DNA of 8,744 nt from JAWWPY01 sp033854735. Its GTDB lineage: Bacteria; Actinomycetota; Actinomycetes; Streptosporangiales; Streptosporangiaceae. Both the position numbers and the translations under genes were made by a program. Under the pieces are notes generated by a model. That model ran no database searches, was not told the DNA's origin, and saw only the letters and a program-made list of their open reading frames with translations. Positions 1 through 6,468 of the stretch are shown piece after piece (position 1 is the stretch's first letter; every line of letters begins with the position of its first letter). Location: positions 1 through 8,744 of the forward strand of contig JAWWPY010000331.1 in the NCBI GenBank assembly GCA_033854735.1, read 5' to 3'.

Positions 1-485
1 TTGACCGCTCCCCTGCTGATCCCCATCGCAGAGGCGATCTGGGCTTCTGACAGGTCCCCGTAGTACCTCAGCACGAGGGCCTCCCGCTGCCGGGCCGGAA
101 GGGCCCGCAGAGCGGACACCACCGCCGAGCGCTCGAGCGCGGCGATGGCGCCGTGCTCGGCACTGGGCATGTCCGGCGCCGGCTTCGGCGCGTTCTTGTC
201 CACGACCATCCGGTGCCGCAGCACGGACCGGGAGCGGTTCACGACCGACTGGCGCAGATAGGAAAGCGCCTTGTCGCTGTCGCGAAGACCGCGCCACGCT
301 CCGTGCATGGCCACGAACGAGTCCTGCACCACTTCCTCCGCAGTACCGACGTCGCGTACCAGGAAGGCCGCCAGCCGCACCAGCGAGCGATAGTGCGTGC
401 TGTAGATGGCGGTCACTGCCCGGTCCGCACCCCACTCAGCCGCAACCGCCCCCACCGCAGCATCCGCTACTAGGGTCTCGGTCAC
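1..485 (-). CDS. ECF / SigE-family RNA polymerase sigma factor (C-terminus cut by window edge)
   Basis: Sigma-70-like factor that would direct RNA polymerase to a specific promoter set. Reading the minus strand from a GTG at 485 gives 161 codons running off the left edge. Residues about 26-92 look like sigma region 2, with the helix LVRLAAFLVRDVGTAEEVVQ and the following DSFVAMHGAWRGL. Residues about 115-161 look like region 4, including ALPARQREALVLRYYGDLS and a helix-turn-helix IASAMGISRGAV that is interrupted by the edge. Spacing and length fit the small two-domain ECF/SigE class. The start is uncertain: neither GTG 485 nor the in-frame ATG at 530 has a good ribosome-binding site, and an upstream in-frame stop lies just before a further GTG near 560. 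The gene is divergent from the HIT gene. Target genes and any anti-sigma partner lie outside the window. The family call is secure; the exact start is not. Confidence 0.88.
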   Translation of the reverse strand, partial: MTETLVADAAVGAVAAEWGADRAVTAIYSTHYRSLVRLAAFLVRDVGTAEEVVQDSFVAMHGAWRGLRDSDKALSYLRQSVVNRSRSVLRHRMVVDKNAPKPAPDMPSAEHGAIAALERSAVVSALRALPARQREALVLRYYGDLSEAQIASAMGISRGAV

Positions 486-771
486 GTGAATAGGACGCGT
501 TGCCACGCCGTCTGGTTCACCGGGAGGCATGTCGACTGCGTGCACCCGACCCGCCTGCTCCACTCGGCATCACCGAATCGTTCCCCCCCATGCTTCTCCG
601 TGGCCTCTCCCGCAATGCCATGACCGTTCCAGGCAACACACCGCGGAGACGCGCGAAGAACCGAACTCTGCAAGAGCCGTGCACCGCGGGGGGCGTGCGC
701 TGTGGGTTCGCAACATTGCAACCATATATGTCGTCGGTCGTTCCAAGACTCCAGCAAGCTAAGATCGCTTC
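486..771. other. Divergent intergenic region between sigma factor and HIT gene
   Basis: No convincing gene is seen in these 286 bp; the open frames in it lack family-like sequence and ribosome-binding sites. It must hold the promoters for both flanking genes. Visible elements are three copies of GGAACG on the minus strand (744-739, 630-625 and 584-579), resembling the GGAAC -35 core of many ECF promoters; an imperfect inverted repeat at 705-723 (GGTT, one extra C, GCAA / TTGCAACC); and a -10-like TAAGAT at 760-765 just before the HIT start. None of these is proven functional. Confidence 0.6.
760..765 (+). promoter_or_regulatory. Candidate -10 element of a leaderless HIT mRNA
   Basis: TAAGAT matches the actinobacterial -10 consensus TAnnnT. 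It ends 6 nt before the GTG at 772, so transcription would begin at or next to the first base of the start codon. There is no purine-rich Shine-Dalgarno sequence before this GTG, which agrees with a leaderless transcript. The -35 region, about 17 bp upstream, reads roughly GTCGTT and is weak. Confidence 0.5.
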
Positions 772-1116
772 GTGCCAGAGTGCCTATTCTGCAGGATCGT
801 GTCGGGCGATGTCCCGGCATCGCGTGTGCTCGAGTCGCCGCGAACAGTTGCTTTTCGGGACATAAACCCACAGGCTCCTACACATGTGCTCGTGATACCG
901 AAAGAGCACTATCCGGACCTGGCCACGCTCGCCGCGGCGGGCGACGGGCTGCTGGCTGAACTGGCAGCTCAGGCCCATCAGGTCGCGGTGGACGAGGGAA
1001 TCGGCGACAGCGGGTACCGCGTCGTGTTCAACACCGGCCCGGAGGCCGGGCAGACCGTGGCCCACGCCCACGCCCACGTGCTGGGTGGCCGCAGGCTGGC
1101 CTGGCCACCCGGATGA
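772..1116 (+). CDS. HIT (histidine triad) family nucleotide-binding hydrolase, HinT-like
   Basis: Small cytosolic purine-nucleotide-binding hydrolase of the HinT branch, a family that hydrolyses nucleoside phosphoramidates and related adenylates. The 114-residue protein has the family's usual length. It starts with CxxC (residues 4-7, CLFC), as in many HIT proteins with an N-terminal zinc site. It carries the hallmark HAHAHVL at about residues 98-104, fitting H-x-H-x-H-x-x with the middle histidine as nucleophile, followed by GGR and the terminal WPPG. The FxDINPQAPTHVLVIPKEH stretch is also family-typical. The start is GTG 772: the CxxC follows directly, and a -10-like TAAGAT lies 6 nt upstream. 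It heads the plus-strand housekeeping cluster, 67 bp before phoH. The physiological substrate cannot be read from sequence. Confidence 0.95.
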   Translation: MPECLFCRIVSGDVPASRVLESPRTVAFRDINPQAPTHVLVIPKEHYPDLATLAAAGDGLLAELAAQAHQVAVDEGIGDSGYRVVFNTGPEAGQTVAHAHAHVLGGRRLAWPPG

Positions 1117-1127
1117 CGCCGCGCGGA

Positions 1128-1133
1128 TAGCAT
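1128..1133 (+). promoter_or_regulatory. Possible -10 element ahead of phoH
   Basis: TAGCAT fits TAnnnT and lies in the 67-bp gap between the HIT gene and phoH, 9 nt before a small ORF starting at 1143. No recognisable -35 is present. It could allow phoH-era block expression independent of the HIT promoter, but this is one hexamer in a short gap, so support is thin. Confidence 0.22.
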
Positions 1134-1142
1134 GACGAGCGT

Positions 1143-1187
1143 ATGGCGCGGGCACGCGCCTGGGCCCAGGTAGAGAGAATGAATTGA
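1143..1187 (+). CDS. Possible 14-codon upstream ORF coupled to phoH
   Basis: ATG at 1143 opens a reading frame of 14 codons (MARARAWAQVERMN). Its TGA stop at 1185-1187 overlaps the TTG start of phoH (1184-1186) in the sequence TTGA. That arrangement would permit termination-reinitiation coupling and could help a TTG start that is intrinsically poor. The ORF spans a 6-bp stem (1145-1150 with 1155-1160) and a 12-bp palindrome CCTGGGCCCAGG (1159-1170). There is no recognisable family and no obvious ribosome-binding site; a -10-like TAGCAT ends 9 nt upstream. In GC-rich DNA a short ORF like this may be chance, so the call is tentative. Confidence 0.22.
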   Translation: MARARAWAQVERMN

Positions 1188-2299
1188 CAGAGACTTCCGG
1201 CGATCCCCGAGACAGCAAGCCATCCGATGGCGGTACCCAGGTCAAGATCGTAATTCCGGATGACCACTCGATGGTTAGCCTGCTGGGCTCACGGGACGAG
1301 CTTCTGCATGTGATCGAGGAGGCGTTCGACGCCGATATTCATGTGCGCGGCAACGAGATCACCGTAACCGGGGCGCCGGAGGAAAGAGCCCGGGTGGAGC
1401 GGCTCTTCGAGGAACTCACCAAACTGCTCGCGGGTGGCGCCGAGCTGACCGCCGACGGGGTGGAGCGGGTCGTGGCCATGCTCCGCAAGAAATCGGGGAT
1501 CCGCCCGGCCGAGGTGTTTTCGCTGGGCATCCTGTCGGCACGGGGCAAGACCATCCGGCCCAGGACGCTCAACCAGAAGCGCTACGTCGATGCCATCGAC
1601 GAGCACACGATCGTTTTCTGCATTGGACCCGCTGGGACGGGCAAGACCTACCTCGCCATGGCCAAGGCGGTCAAGGCGCTGCAGGCCAAAGAGGTGAACC
1701 GGATCATCCTCACCCGGCCCGCGGTGGAGGCCGGCGAGCGGCTCGGATTCCTGCCCGGCACGCTGTACGAGAAGATCGACCCGTATCTGCGGCCGCTGTA
1801 CGACGCGCTGCACGACATGCTGGACCCGGACTCCATACCGCGGCTCATGGCCCAGGGCACCATCGAGGTCGCGCCGCTGGCGTACATGCGCGGGCGGACG
1901 CTCAACGACTCGTTCATCATCCTTGACGAGGCACAGAACACCTCAGCAGAACAAATGAAGATGTTCCTGACCCGGCTCGGGTTCGGCTCCCGGATGGTGG
2001 TCACGGGCGACATTACCCAGGTGGACCTGCCCTCGGGCCAGCCCAGCGGGCTCCGTCAGGTGCAGGACATCCTCGAGGGTCTGGATGACCTGCACTTTGC
2101 CAGGCTGACCAGCAACGACGTGGTGCGGCACCGGCTTGTCGGCGACATCGTCAATGCTTACGAGCGTTACGACGCGCGGGTCCGGGGCCCGGCGCATGCG
2201 GCGGAGCGGCTGCCGGGACGCGGCGACGCCATCCAGCGGCGCTCGGAGCGCGGCCCGGGCCGTGCCGACTCCCGTGGCGCGGGCAAGCGCGCTCAGTGA
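1184..2299 (+). CDS. PhoH family ATPase (PhoH-like / YbeZ type)
   Basis: Cytosolic P-loop ATPase of the PhoH/YbeZ family, found beside YbeY in many bacteria and thought to assist YbeY and ribosome-linked RNA processing. The 371-residue product has a family-typical N-terminal nucleic-acid-binding-like region (about 20-115, with DADIHVRGNEITVTGAPEE). The ATPase core shows Walker A GPAGTGKT at 148-155, ILTRPAVEAGERLGFLPG at about 175-192, Walker B FIILDEAQNT at 244-253, and a VVTGDITQVDLP segment at about 272-283. The last 35 residues are a basic low-complexity tail. The start is TTG 1184: no ATG or GTG occurs in frame between the upstream stop near 1133 and this codon, and a purine run AGAGAGAA lies just upstream. 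It is 13 bp before ybeY, so the two are surely co-transcribed. Confidence 0.96.
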   Translation: MTETSGDPRDSKPSDGGTQVKIVIPDDHSMVSLLGSRDELLHVIEEAFDADIHVRGNEITVTGAPEERARVERLFEELTKLLAGGAELTADGVERVVAMLRKKSGIRPAEVFSLGILSARGKTIRPRTLNQKRYVDAIDEHTIVFCIGPAGTGKTYLAMAKAVKALQAKEVNRIILTRPAVEAGERLGFLPGTLYEKIDPYLRPLYDALHDMLDPDSIPRLMAQGTIEVAPLAYMRGRTLNDSFIILDEAQNTSAEQMKMFLTRLGFGSRMVVTGDITQVDLPSGQPSGLRQVQDILEGLDDLHFARLTSNDVVRHRLVGDIVNAYERYDARVRGPAHAAERLPGRGDAIQRRSERGPGRADSRGAGKRAQ

Positions 2300-2312
2300 G
2301 CGGCGGGCGACG

Positions 2313-2837
2313 GTGAGCATCGAGATCGCCAACGAGTCAGGGATCAGCGTCGACGAGGCCGACCTCGCGGCCCTGGCCCGGCACGTCCTGGACGGGATGC
2401 GCATTCACCCTCTCGCCGAACTGTCCGTCCTCCTGGTTGATCTCGCGACCATGGCTGACCTGCACGAGCGCTGGATGGGTGAGCCCGGCCCCACCGACGT
2501 CCTGGCCTTCCCCATGGACGAGCTCAGGCCGCCCGCGCCCGGTACCAGCCGCGGGGACCCGGCCGGGGGCGGCGAGCCCGGTTCGCTCCCCGGGTTGCTT
2601 GGCGATGTGGTGCTGTGCCCCGAGGTGGCCGGCGAGCAGGCCGCCCGCGCCGGGCACCCGCTGCTGGACGAACTCGAGCTGCTGTGCACGCACGGCATCT
2701 TGCACCTGCTTGGATATGACCACGCCGACCCCGAGGAGCATGCCACCATGTTCAGCCTGCAAGACAAGCTGCTCGGCTCGTGGCGGGCAGAGCGCGGGTC
2801 AGGCCGCGACGAGGAAGGGCAGGAAGGGCCCGGGTGA
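2313..2837 (+). CDS. ybeY: rRNA maturation RNase YbeY
   Basis: Zinc-dependent endoribonuclease for 16S rRNA 3'-end maturation and ribosome quality control. The 174-residue protein contains the signature H-x3-H-x5-H as HGILHLLGYDH at about residues 127-137, the three histidines being the metal ligands. Upstream is the family motif PTDVLAFPMDE at about 60-70, followed by a Gly/Pro-rich insert (about 71-95) before GDVVLCPEVA. The C-terminal 15 residues are a charged tail. I chose GTG 2313 because MSIEIANESG matches how YbeY proteins begin; frames reaching further upstream run inside phoH. It lies 13 bp after phoH and 7 bp before the CorC-like gene, a tight operon. The family assignment is secure. 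Confidence 0.96.
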   Translation: MSIEIANESGISVDEADLAALARHVLDGMRIHPLAELSVLLVDLATMADLHERWMGEPGPTDVLAFPMDELRPPAPGTSRGDPAGGGEPGSLPGLLGDVVLCPEVAGEQAARAGHPLLDELELLCTHGILHLLGYDHADPEEHATMFSLQDKLLGSWRAERGSGRDEEGQEGPG

Positions 2838-2844
2838 TGCCAGC

Positions 2845-4143
2845 ATGGCGTGGCTGGTTGTCGCAGCGGTAGTTCTAGCGCTGCTGGCCGGGTTCTGTGC
2901 CAGCGCCGAGGTTGCCCTGGTGCGTGCGTCCCGGGCCGGTGCGCATGCGCTCGCGCCGGGCGCGGACCGAGATGCCTTCTCGCGGCTCCAGGCGATCCTC
3001 GCTGAACCCTCCCGCTACCTGAGCGTGCTGCTGCTCGCCCGGGTCTCCTGCGAGACGTCCGCCACGGTGCTGATGGCCGCGGCGCTGCTCCACTGGCTGG
3101 GCTCGGGCTGGCGGACCTTCCTGCTCATCGCCGTGATCATGATCGCAATTCTCTACCTGATAGCCGGAATCGGGCCCCGCACCCTGGGCCGCCAGCATGA
3201 GCAGCGGGTGGCCCTGGCCGCGGCCGGTGTGCTCTACCCGCTGGTCCGGCTGCTGGGTCCGCTGCCCAAGCTGCTGCTGGCCGCGGGCAGCGTCCTGACG
3301 CCAGGCCGGTGGTCGCGGGAGGGCGCGTTTGGCTCCGAGGAGGACCTGCGCGGCCTCGTCGACCTCCTGGAGCAGAACAGGGTCATCGAGCCGGGTGAGC
3401 GGGAGATGATCCACTCCGTATTCGAACTCGGCGACACGATCGTCCGGGAAGTCATGGTCCCGCGGACCGACATCATCTTCGTGGAGCGAGGCAAGACCCT
3501 GGTCCAGGCGGTGTCACTCGCCCTGCGCAGCGGCTTTTCGCGGATACCGGTGGTGGGGGACAACGAGGACGACGTGATTGGCGTCGCCTACCTCAAGGAC
3601 CTGGTGAACCGCAGCCAGGAGAACCCGGACGGGGAGGCGGTCGAGACGGTCGAGTCGGTCATGCGGCCCGCCACGTTCGTGCCGGAGAGCAAGCCGATCG
3701 ACGAACTCCTGAGGGAGATGCAACAACGCCGGATCCACCTCGCGATCGTCATCGACGAGTACGGGGGCACCGCCGGGCTGGTGACCATCGAGGACATCCT
3801 GGAGGAGATCGTCGGTGAGATCACGGACGAGTACGACCAGGAGCAGCCGACGGTGGAATGGCTGGAGCCAGGGCGGGCCCGGGTGACCTCCCGGCTTCCC
3901 GTGACGGACCTCGCGGAACTGTTCGGTGTCTGGATCGACGCGGAAGACGTGGAGACGGTCGGCGGCCTGCTGGCCCATGCCCTGGGCCGGGTGCCCATTG
4001 CCGGGTCGGTGGCCACTGTGGCCGGGCTGCGGCTCACCGCGGAAAGCCTGGCCGGGCGGCGCAACCGGATCAGTACCGTCACCGTCGAGCGGCTCGTGCC
4101 CGCGGTCCCCGGCCGCGACCAGCAGCGGCCAGACGGGGCCTGA
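2845..4143 (+). CDS. CorC/HlyC-type CBS-domain membrane protein (CNNM-like hemolysin family)
   Basis: Membrane protein of the DUF21-CBS-CorC_HlyC family. Relatives are implicated in Mg2+/Co2+ transport or efflux; 'hemolysin' is a historical label. The 432-residue protein has about four hydrophobic segments (about 1-24, 57-84, 90-112 and 122-150), with SAEVAL and a G-x-x-P-R-T motif near 108-113 typical of the DUF21 core. A cytosolic CBS pair follows (about 203-260 and 268-325) with VMVPRTDIIFV, GFSRIPVVGDN, and the highly conserved IVIDEYGGTAGLVTIEDILEE spread over 301-321. The CorC_HlyC domain (about 335-420) ends the protein. ATG 2845 starts directly at the first membrane segment and has a GGGTGA about 7 nt upstream that overlaps the ybeY stop. 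It is in the expected position of the actinobacterial phoH-ybeY-era cluster. Confidence 0.94.
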   Translation: MAWLVVAAVVLALLAGFCASAEVALVRASRAGAHALAPGADRDAFSRLQAILAEPSRYLSVLLLARVSCETSATVLMAAALLHWLGSGWRTFLLIAVIMIAILYLIAGIGPRTLGRQHEQRVALAAAGVLYPLVRLLGPLPKLLLAAGSVLTPGRWSREGAFGSEEDLRGLVDLLEQNRVIEPGEREMIHSVFELGDTIVREVMVPRTDIIFVERGKTLVQAVSLALRSGFSRIPVVGDNEDDVIGVAYLKDLVNRSQENPDGEAVETVESVMRPATFVPESKPIDELLREMQQRRIHLAIVIDEYGGTAGLVTIEDILEEIVGEITDEYDQEQPTVEWLEPGRARVTSRLPVTDLAELFGVWIDAEDVETVGGLLAHALGRVPIAGSVATVAGLRLTAESLAGRRNRISTVTVERLVPAVPGRDQQRPDGA

Positions 4144-4182
4144 CCTCTCCATCCGGGGCCCGGGTGCCCGGTCACGTCGCAC

Positions 4183-4188
4183 TACACT
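4183..4188 (+). promoter_or_regulatory. Candidate -10 element for a leaderless deaminase-like mRNA
   Basis: TACACT (TAnnnT) ends 7 nt before the GTG at 4196, and no Shine-Dalgarno-like run lies between. The geometry is the same as before the HIT gene. The -35 region is not recognisable. If active, it would let the last gene of the interrupted block be transcribed apart from phoH-ybeY-corC. Confidence 0.4.
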
Positions 4189-4195
4189 CAGCGTC

Positions 4196-4540
4196 GTGAG
4201 CGAGCCGGGACCTAGCCAGGAAGATACCAAGATCATTACGCTGGCCCGCGCGGCGCGGGCCCGGGTGGCCTCCGCCGAAGGGGCTGCCGTGCGCGATGAG
4301 ACAGGCCGCACCTACGCCGCCGCGGCGGTGGCGCTGCCGTCGCTCAGGCTGTCCGCGCTGCGCCTCGCGGTCGCCATGGCGGTGTCCAGCGGTGCGTCCG
4401 GCCTGGAAGCGGCGGCCCTGGTCAGCGACAGCGACGCGGCCGACCCGGCCGACCTGGCCGTGCTGCGCGACCTGGGCCCATCGGTCACGTTGTTCCTCGC
4501 CGGCACAGACGGCGTGCTGCGGGCCACCCTCGTGCCCTGA
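4196..4540 (+). CDS. Cytidine deaminase-like small protein lacking zinc ligands
   Basis: This 114-residue protein matches the small protein usually annotated 'cytidine deaminase' at this position in actinobacterial clusters, between the CorC-like gene and era. Recognisable stretches are KIITLARAARAR (about 12-23), EGAAVRDETGRTY (about 28-40), LRLSALRLAVAMAVSSGA (about 50-67) and LFLAGTDGVLRATL (about 99-112). However, it has no cysteine at all and no H/C-A-E motif. The zinc-binding residues and catalytic Glu of true cytidine deaminases are missing, so catalysis as a deaminase is not expected; it may keep only the fold. The start is GTG 4196, just after TACACT, with an in-frame upstream extension rejected because it overlaps the CorC-like gene. 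Its real function is unknown. Confidence 0.85.
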   Translation: MSEPGPSQEDTKIITLARAARARVASAEGAAVRDETGRTYAAAAVALPSLRLSALRLAVAMAVSSGASGLEAAALVSDSDAADPADLAVLRDLGPSVTLFLAGTDGVLRATLVP

Positions 4541-4543
4541 TCG

Positions 4544-4559
4544 CCCTGCTAATCCAGGG
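4544..4559. terminator. Weak hairpin between convergent genes
   Basis: CCCTG (4544-4548) and CAGGG (4555-4559) form a 5-bp stem with a 6-nt loop in the 21-bp gap between the deaminase-like stop and the hydrolase stop on the other strand. There is no T-run on either side, so it is at best a weak, factor-assisted bidirectional terminator. Confidence 0.2.
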
Positions 4560-4561
4560 GG

Positions 4562-5455
4562 TCATGCGGCGTGCTCGGTGCACAGGCACCCGACGCCCCG
4601 CTCGATCCACTCCTGGCCGACCCACTCGGGATGCCGCTCGATCAGCAACGCCCGGACCTCGGCAACGATCTCGTCCTCGCCCATCGCGGAGTCACGCCGC
4701 CGCCAGGTCTCGTCGCGCAGCTCGCGCAGGTAGTCGCGGACGCCGGCGAGCACCTGCGGGCCGCCGAGGTCGCCGTGACCGGGAACCACCACCCGGGGTC
4801 CGGTGGCGGCCAGCCGGTCCATCACCGCCAGCCAGCGCACGCCGGAGACGTCCGTGTCGTACGGCGGAAACCATGGGAAGATGGCGAACTGCCCGGTCTC
4901 GGCCAGGTCCCCGGTGAACAGCACGCCGGCGTCCGGCACCTCGACCACCTGGTCGCCCTTCGTGTGGCCCCGGCCAGTGGGCCGCAGCCGTACGGTCCGG
5001 CCGCCGAGGTCCAGGTCGTACCCGTTGTCGTAGACCACATCAGGGGTGGGCATCCGGATGCCGTCGAGGCGGCGGGCGATCGACCCGCCGAAGCCCCGGA
5101 ACATCTCCAGGTAGCCCGGCCCCTTCGTCTTCAGGTCGTCGGCCTGGGTGCGGTTGACCAGGTACGTGGCCTGGCCGGCGAACACCTGCGCGCCGAAAGC
5201 GTGCTCGGGGTGGAAGTGCGTCGTGGTCAGGTACAACCGACGGCCCTTCGCCACCTCGGACGCGCAGGCGAGGACCTGCTCGGCGTTGGCGGTGCCGATG
5301 CCCGTCTCGACGACCAGTACGGCCTGCGTACCGCCGATGATGCCGATGTTGGGTACCAGCCCGACCCGGTGGTTCGGGATCACCAGCAGGTCGGGGGCGA
5401 TCTCCCGGGCGCCGGCCACCTGCACGGCGGGGTCGGTCATCGGTTCGTCGGTCAT
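4562..5455 (-). CDS. Metallo-beta-lactamase-fold hydrolase
   Basis: Predicted cytosolic metallohydrolase of the MBL superfamily; no signal peptide is visible and the substrate is unknown. From ATG 5455 it is 297 residues. The metal site is H80-F-H82-P-E84-H85 (canonical H-x-H-x-D-H, with Glu in place of Asp), then H164 in GRGHTKGD, D183 in LFTGDL, and H227 in VPGHGD. The overall form (THFHPEHAFGA, FTGDLAE, ending with a helical C-terminus) resembles the hydrolases labelled 'quinoprotein relay' or SoxH-like rather than lactamases. I chose 5455 over a longer frame starting at 5539 because GGTGGA (5469-5464) lies 8 nt upstream and the longer frame would run across the whole divergent promoter region. 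It is transcribed away from the adjacent lysR-type gene, its likely regulator, and interrupts the usual deaminase-like/era neighbourhood. Confidence 0.9.
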   Translation of the reverse strand: MTDEPMTDPAVQVAGAREIAPDLLVIPNHRVGLVPNIGIIGGTQAVLVVETGIGTANAEQVLACASEVAKGRRLYLTTTHFHPEHAFGAQVFAGQATYLVNRTQADDLKTKGPGYLEMFRGFGGSIARRLDGIRMPTPDVVYDNGYDLDLGGRTVRLRPTGRGHTKGDQVVEVPDAGVLFTGDLAETGQFAIFPWFPPYDTDVSGVRWLAVMDRLAATGPRVVVPGHGDLGGPQVLAGVRDYLRELRDETWRRRDSAMGEDEIVAEVRALLIERHPEWVGQEWIERGVGCLCTEHAA

Positions 5456-5510
5456 GCTCCGATTCCACCGCCCGGGCACCGCGGCCGTCCAAGACCGATT
5501 AAGTGGTGTC

Positions 5511-5527
5511 GATACCGTACGGGTATC
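5511..5527. promoter_or_regulatory. Inverted repeat with T-N11-A form, probable LysR-type operator
   Basis: GATACC-GTACG-GGTATC is a perfect inverted repeat with 6-bp arms and a 5-bp centre. It contains the T-N11-A spacing (T 5513, A 5525) of LysR-family binding sites. It is in the 82-bp divergent gap, ends 10 bp before the lysR start and is 55 bp upstream of the hydrolase start. This is the expected place for a regulator that represses itself and controls its divergent neighbour. The pairing with this regulator is inferred. Confidence 0.6.
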
Positions 5528-5537
5528 GTCGCCGGTC

Positions 5538-6389
5538 ATGGAGCTACGTACGCTGCGCTATTTCGTGGCTGTCGCCGAGGAACTCCACTTCGGCCGGGCC
5601 GCCGCCCGGCTGCACATGAGCCAGCCGCCGCTGAGCCGGGCGATCAAGCAGCTGGAGACCGACGTCGGTGCCGCTCTGTTGCACCGCTCCGCCGCAGGCG
5701 TCACGCTCACCCCGGCTGGGGCGGCGCTGCTGGACGAGGCGCGTACCCTGCTCGACCAGGCCGACCGGATACGCGTGCGCGTGGCCGCGGCGGCCGGCGC
5801 CGCGACCATCACCGTCGGCATCCTGGGCGACAGCACCGACCGGGGCGCCACGCGGCTGGCCGCCGCGTACCGCCGGCGGCACCCGGGCGTCGAGGTCCGC
5901 ATCCGCGAAACCGACCTGACCGATCCGACCTGCGGGCTGCGCGCCGGACAGGTCGACATCGCCCTGACCCGCGGGCCGTTCGACGAGACCGGCCTGACGG
6001 TGCACGAGCTGCGCGCTGACCCGGTGGGCGCTGTGCTGCGCGCCGACGATCCGCTGGCCCGCTGCGGCCGCCTGAAGCTGGCCGACCTGGCCGACCGGCG
6101 CTGGTTCCAGTTCCCGGACGGCACCGACCCGATCTGGCGGTCGTACTGGAACGGCGGCGAGCCTCGCGAGGGTCCGATGGTCCGTGCCGTCCAGGAGTGC
6201 CTGCAGGCCGTGCTCTGGAACGGCACGGTCGGGATGACCCCGCTCGGGCACGACCCACCCGGGGAGCTGGCCGTGGTACCGCTGATCGACATGGCGCCGA
6301 GCCGCGTGGTGGCGGCGTGGAACGAGGGCGACGCGAACCCGCTGATCCGGTCGTTCGTCCAGATCGCGACGGCCGCCTACCGCGACTGA
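5538..6389 (+). CDS. LysR-family transcriptional regulator
   Basis: DNA-binding transcription factor with 283 residues, a little short for the family's usual 290-330. The N-terminal winged helix-turn-helix (about 1-60) is textbook: ELRTLRYFVAVAEELHFGRA, then AARLHMSQPPLSRAIKQLE (22-40) and the wing region LLHRSAAGVTLTPAG (about 47-61). A linker helix runs to about 85. The effector-binding domain follows from about 90 (ITVGILGD) with two alpha/beta halves, including GQVDIALTRGPF near 138-148. The inducer cannot be deduced. ATG 5538 is the natural start (MELRTLRYF) though it has no clear Shine-Dalgarno sequence. It is divergent from the MBL-fold hydrolase across an 82-bp gap with a T-N11-A palindrome, so that hydrolase is its most likely target. 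Confidence 0.95.
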   Translation: MELRTLRYFVAVAEELHFGRAAARLHMSQPPLSRAIKQLETDVGAALLHRSAAGVTLTPAGAALLDEARTLLDQADRIRVRVAAAAGAATITVGILGDSTDRGATRLAAAYRRRHPGVEVRIRETDLTDPTCGLRAGQVDIALTRGPFDETGLTVHELRADPVGAVLRADDPLARCGRLKLADLADRRWFQFPDGTDPIWRSYWNGGEPREGPMVRAVQECLQAVLWNGTVGMTPLGHDPPGELAVVPLIDMAPSRVVAAWNEGDANPLIRSFVQIATAAYRD

Positions 6390-6452
6390 GCGCCTCGACC
6401 GCCGGGCAGAACAGCCCCGCTGGCCCGGCATGGAGCGTGCGGGAGCCAGTGT

Positions 6453-6460
6453 GGGGGAGA
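6453..6460 (+). promoter_or_regulatory. Shine-Dalgarno sequence deciding the era start
   Basis: GGGGGAGA lies about 9 nt before GTG 6469. The upstream in-frame ATG 6430 has no comparable site, and the extra 13 residues it would add look unlike the family. This supports GTG 6469 as the true start. Confidence 0.65.
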
Positions 6461-6468
6461 ATCGCAGC

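Noticed and set aside
705..723. Imperfect inverted repeat GGTT-C-GCAA/TTGCAACC as an operator for the HIT gene
   Set aside because: It has a bulge, a single copy and no matching regulator nearby; too weak to call as a site, so only mentioned in the spacer description.
482..871. Open frames on both strands in the sigma/HIT spacer (minus 482-871, plus 500-865)
   Set aside because: They lack ribosome-binding sites and family-like sequence, and overlap the start of the HIT gene.
5456..5539. Longer hydrolase N-terminus from ATG 5539
   Set aside because: It would translate the whole divergent promoter and the LysR box; ATG 5455 has GGTGGA 8 nt upstream.
4571..6019. 482-codon open frame on the plus strand antisense to the hydrolase and running into lysR
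   Set aside because: It mirrors the codon periodicity of the two real genes, has no recognisable domain and is rich in His, Gly and Arg as GC-rich shadow frames are.
6430..6468. Longer Era N-terminus from ATG 6430
   Set aside because: No Shine-Dalgarno there, whereas GTG 6469 has GGGGGAGA at good spacing and gives a normal Era N-terminus.
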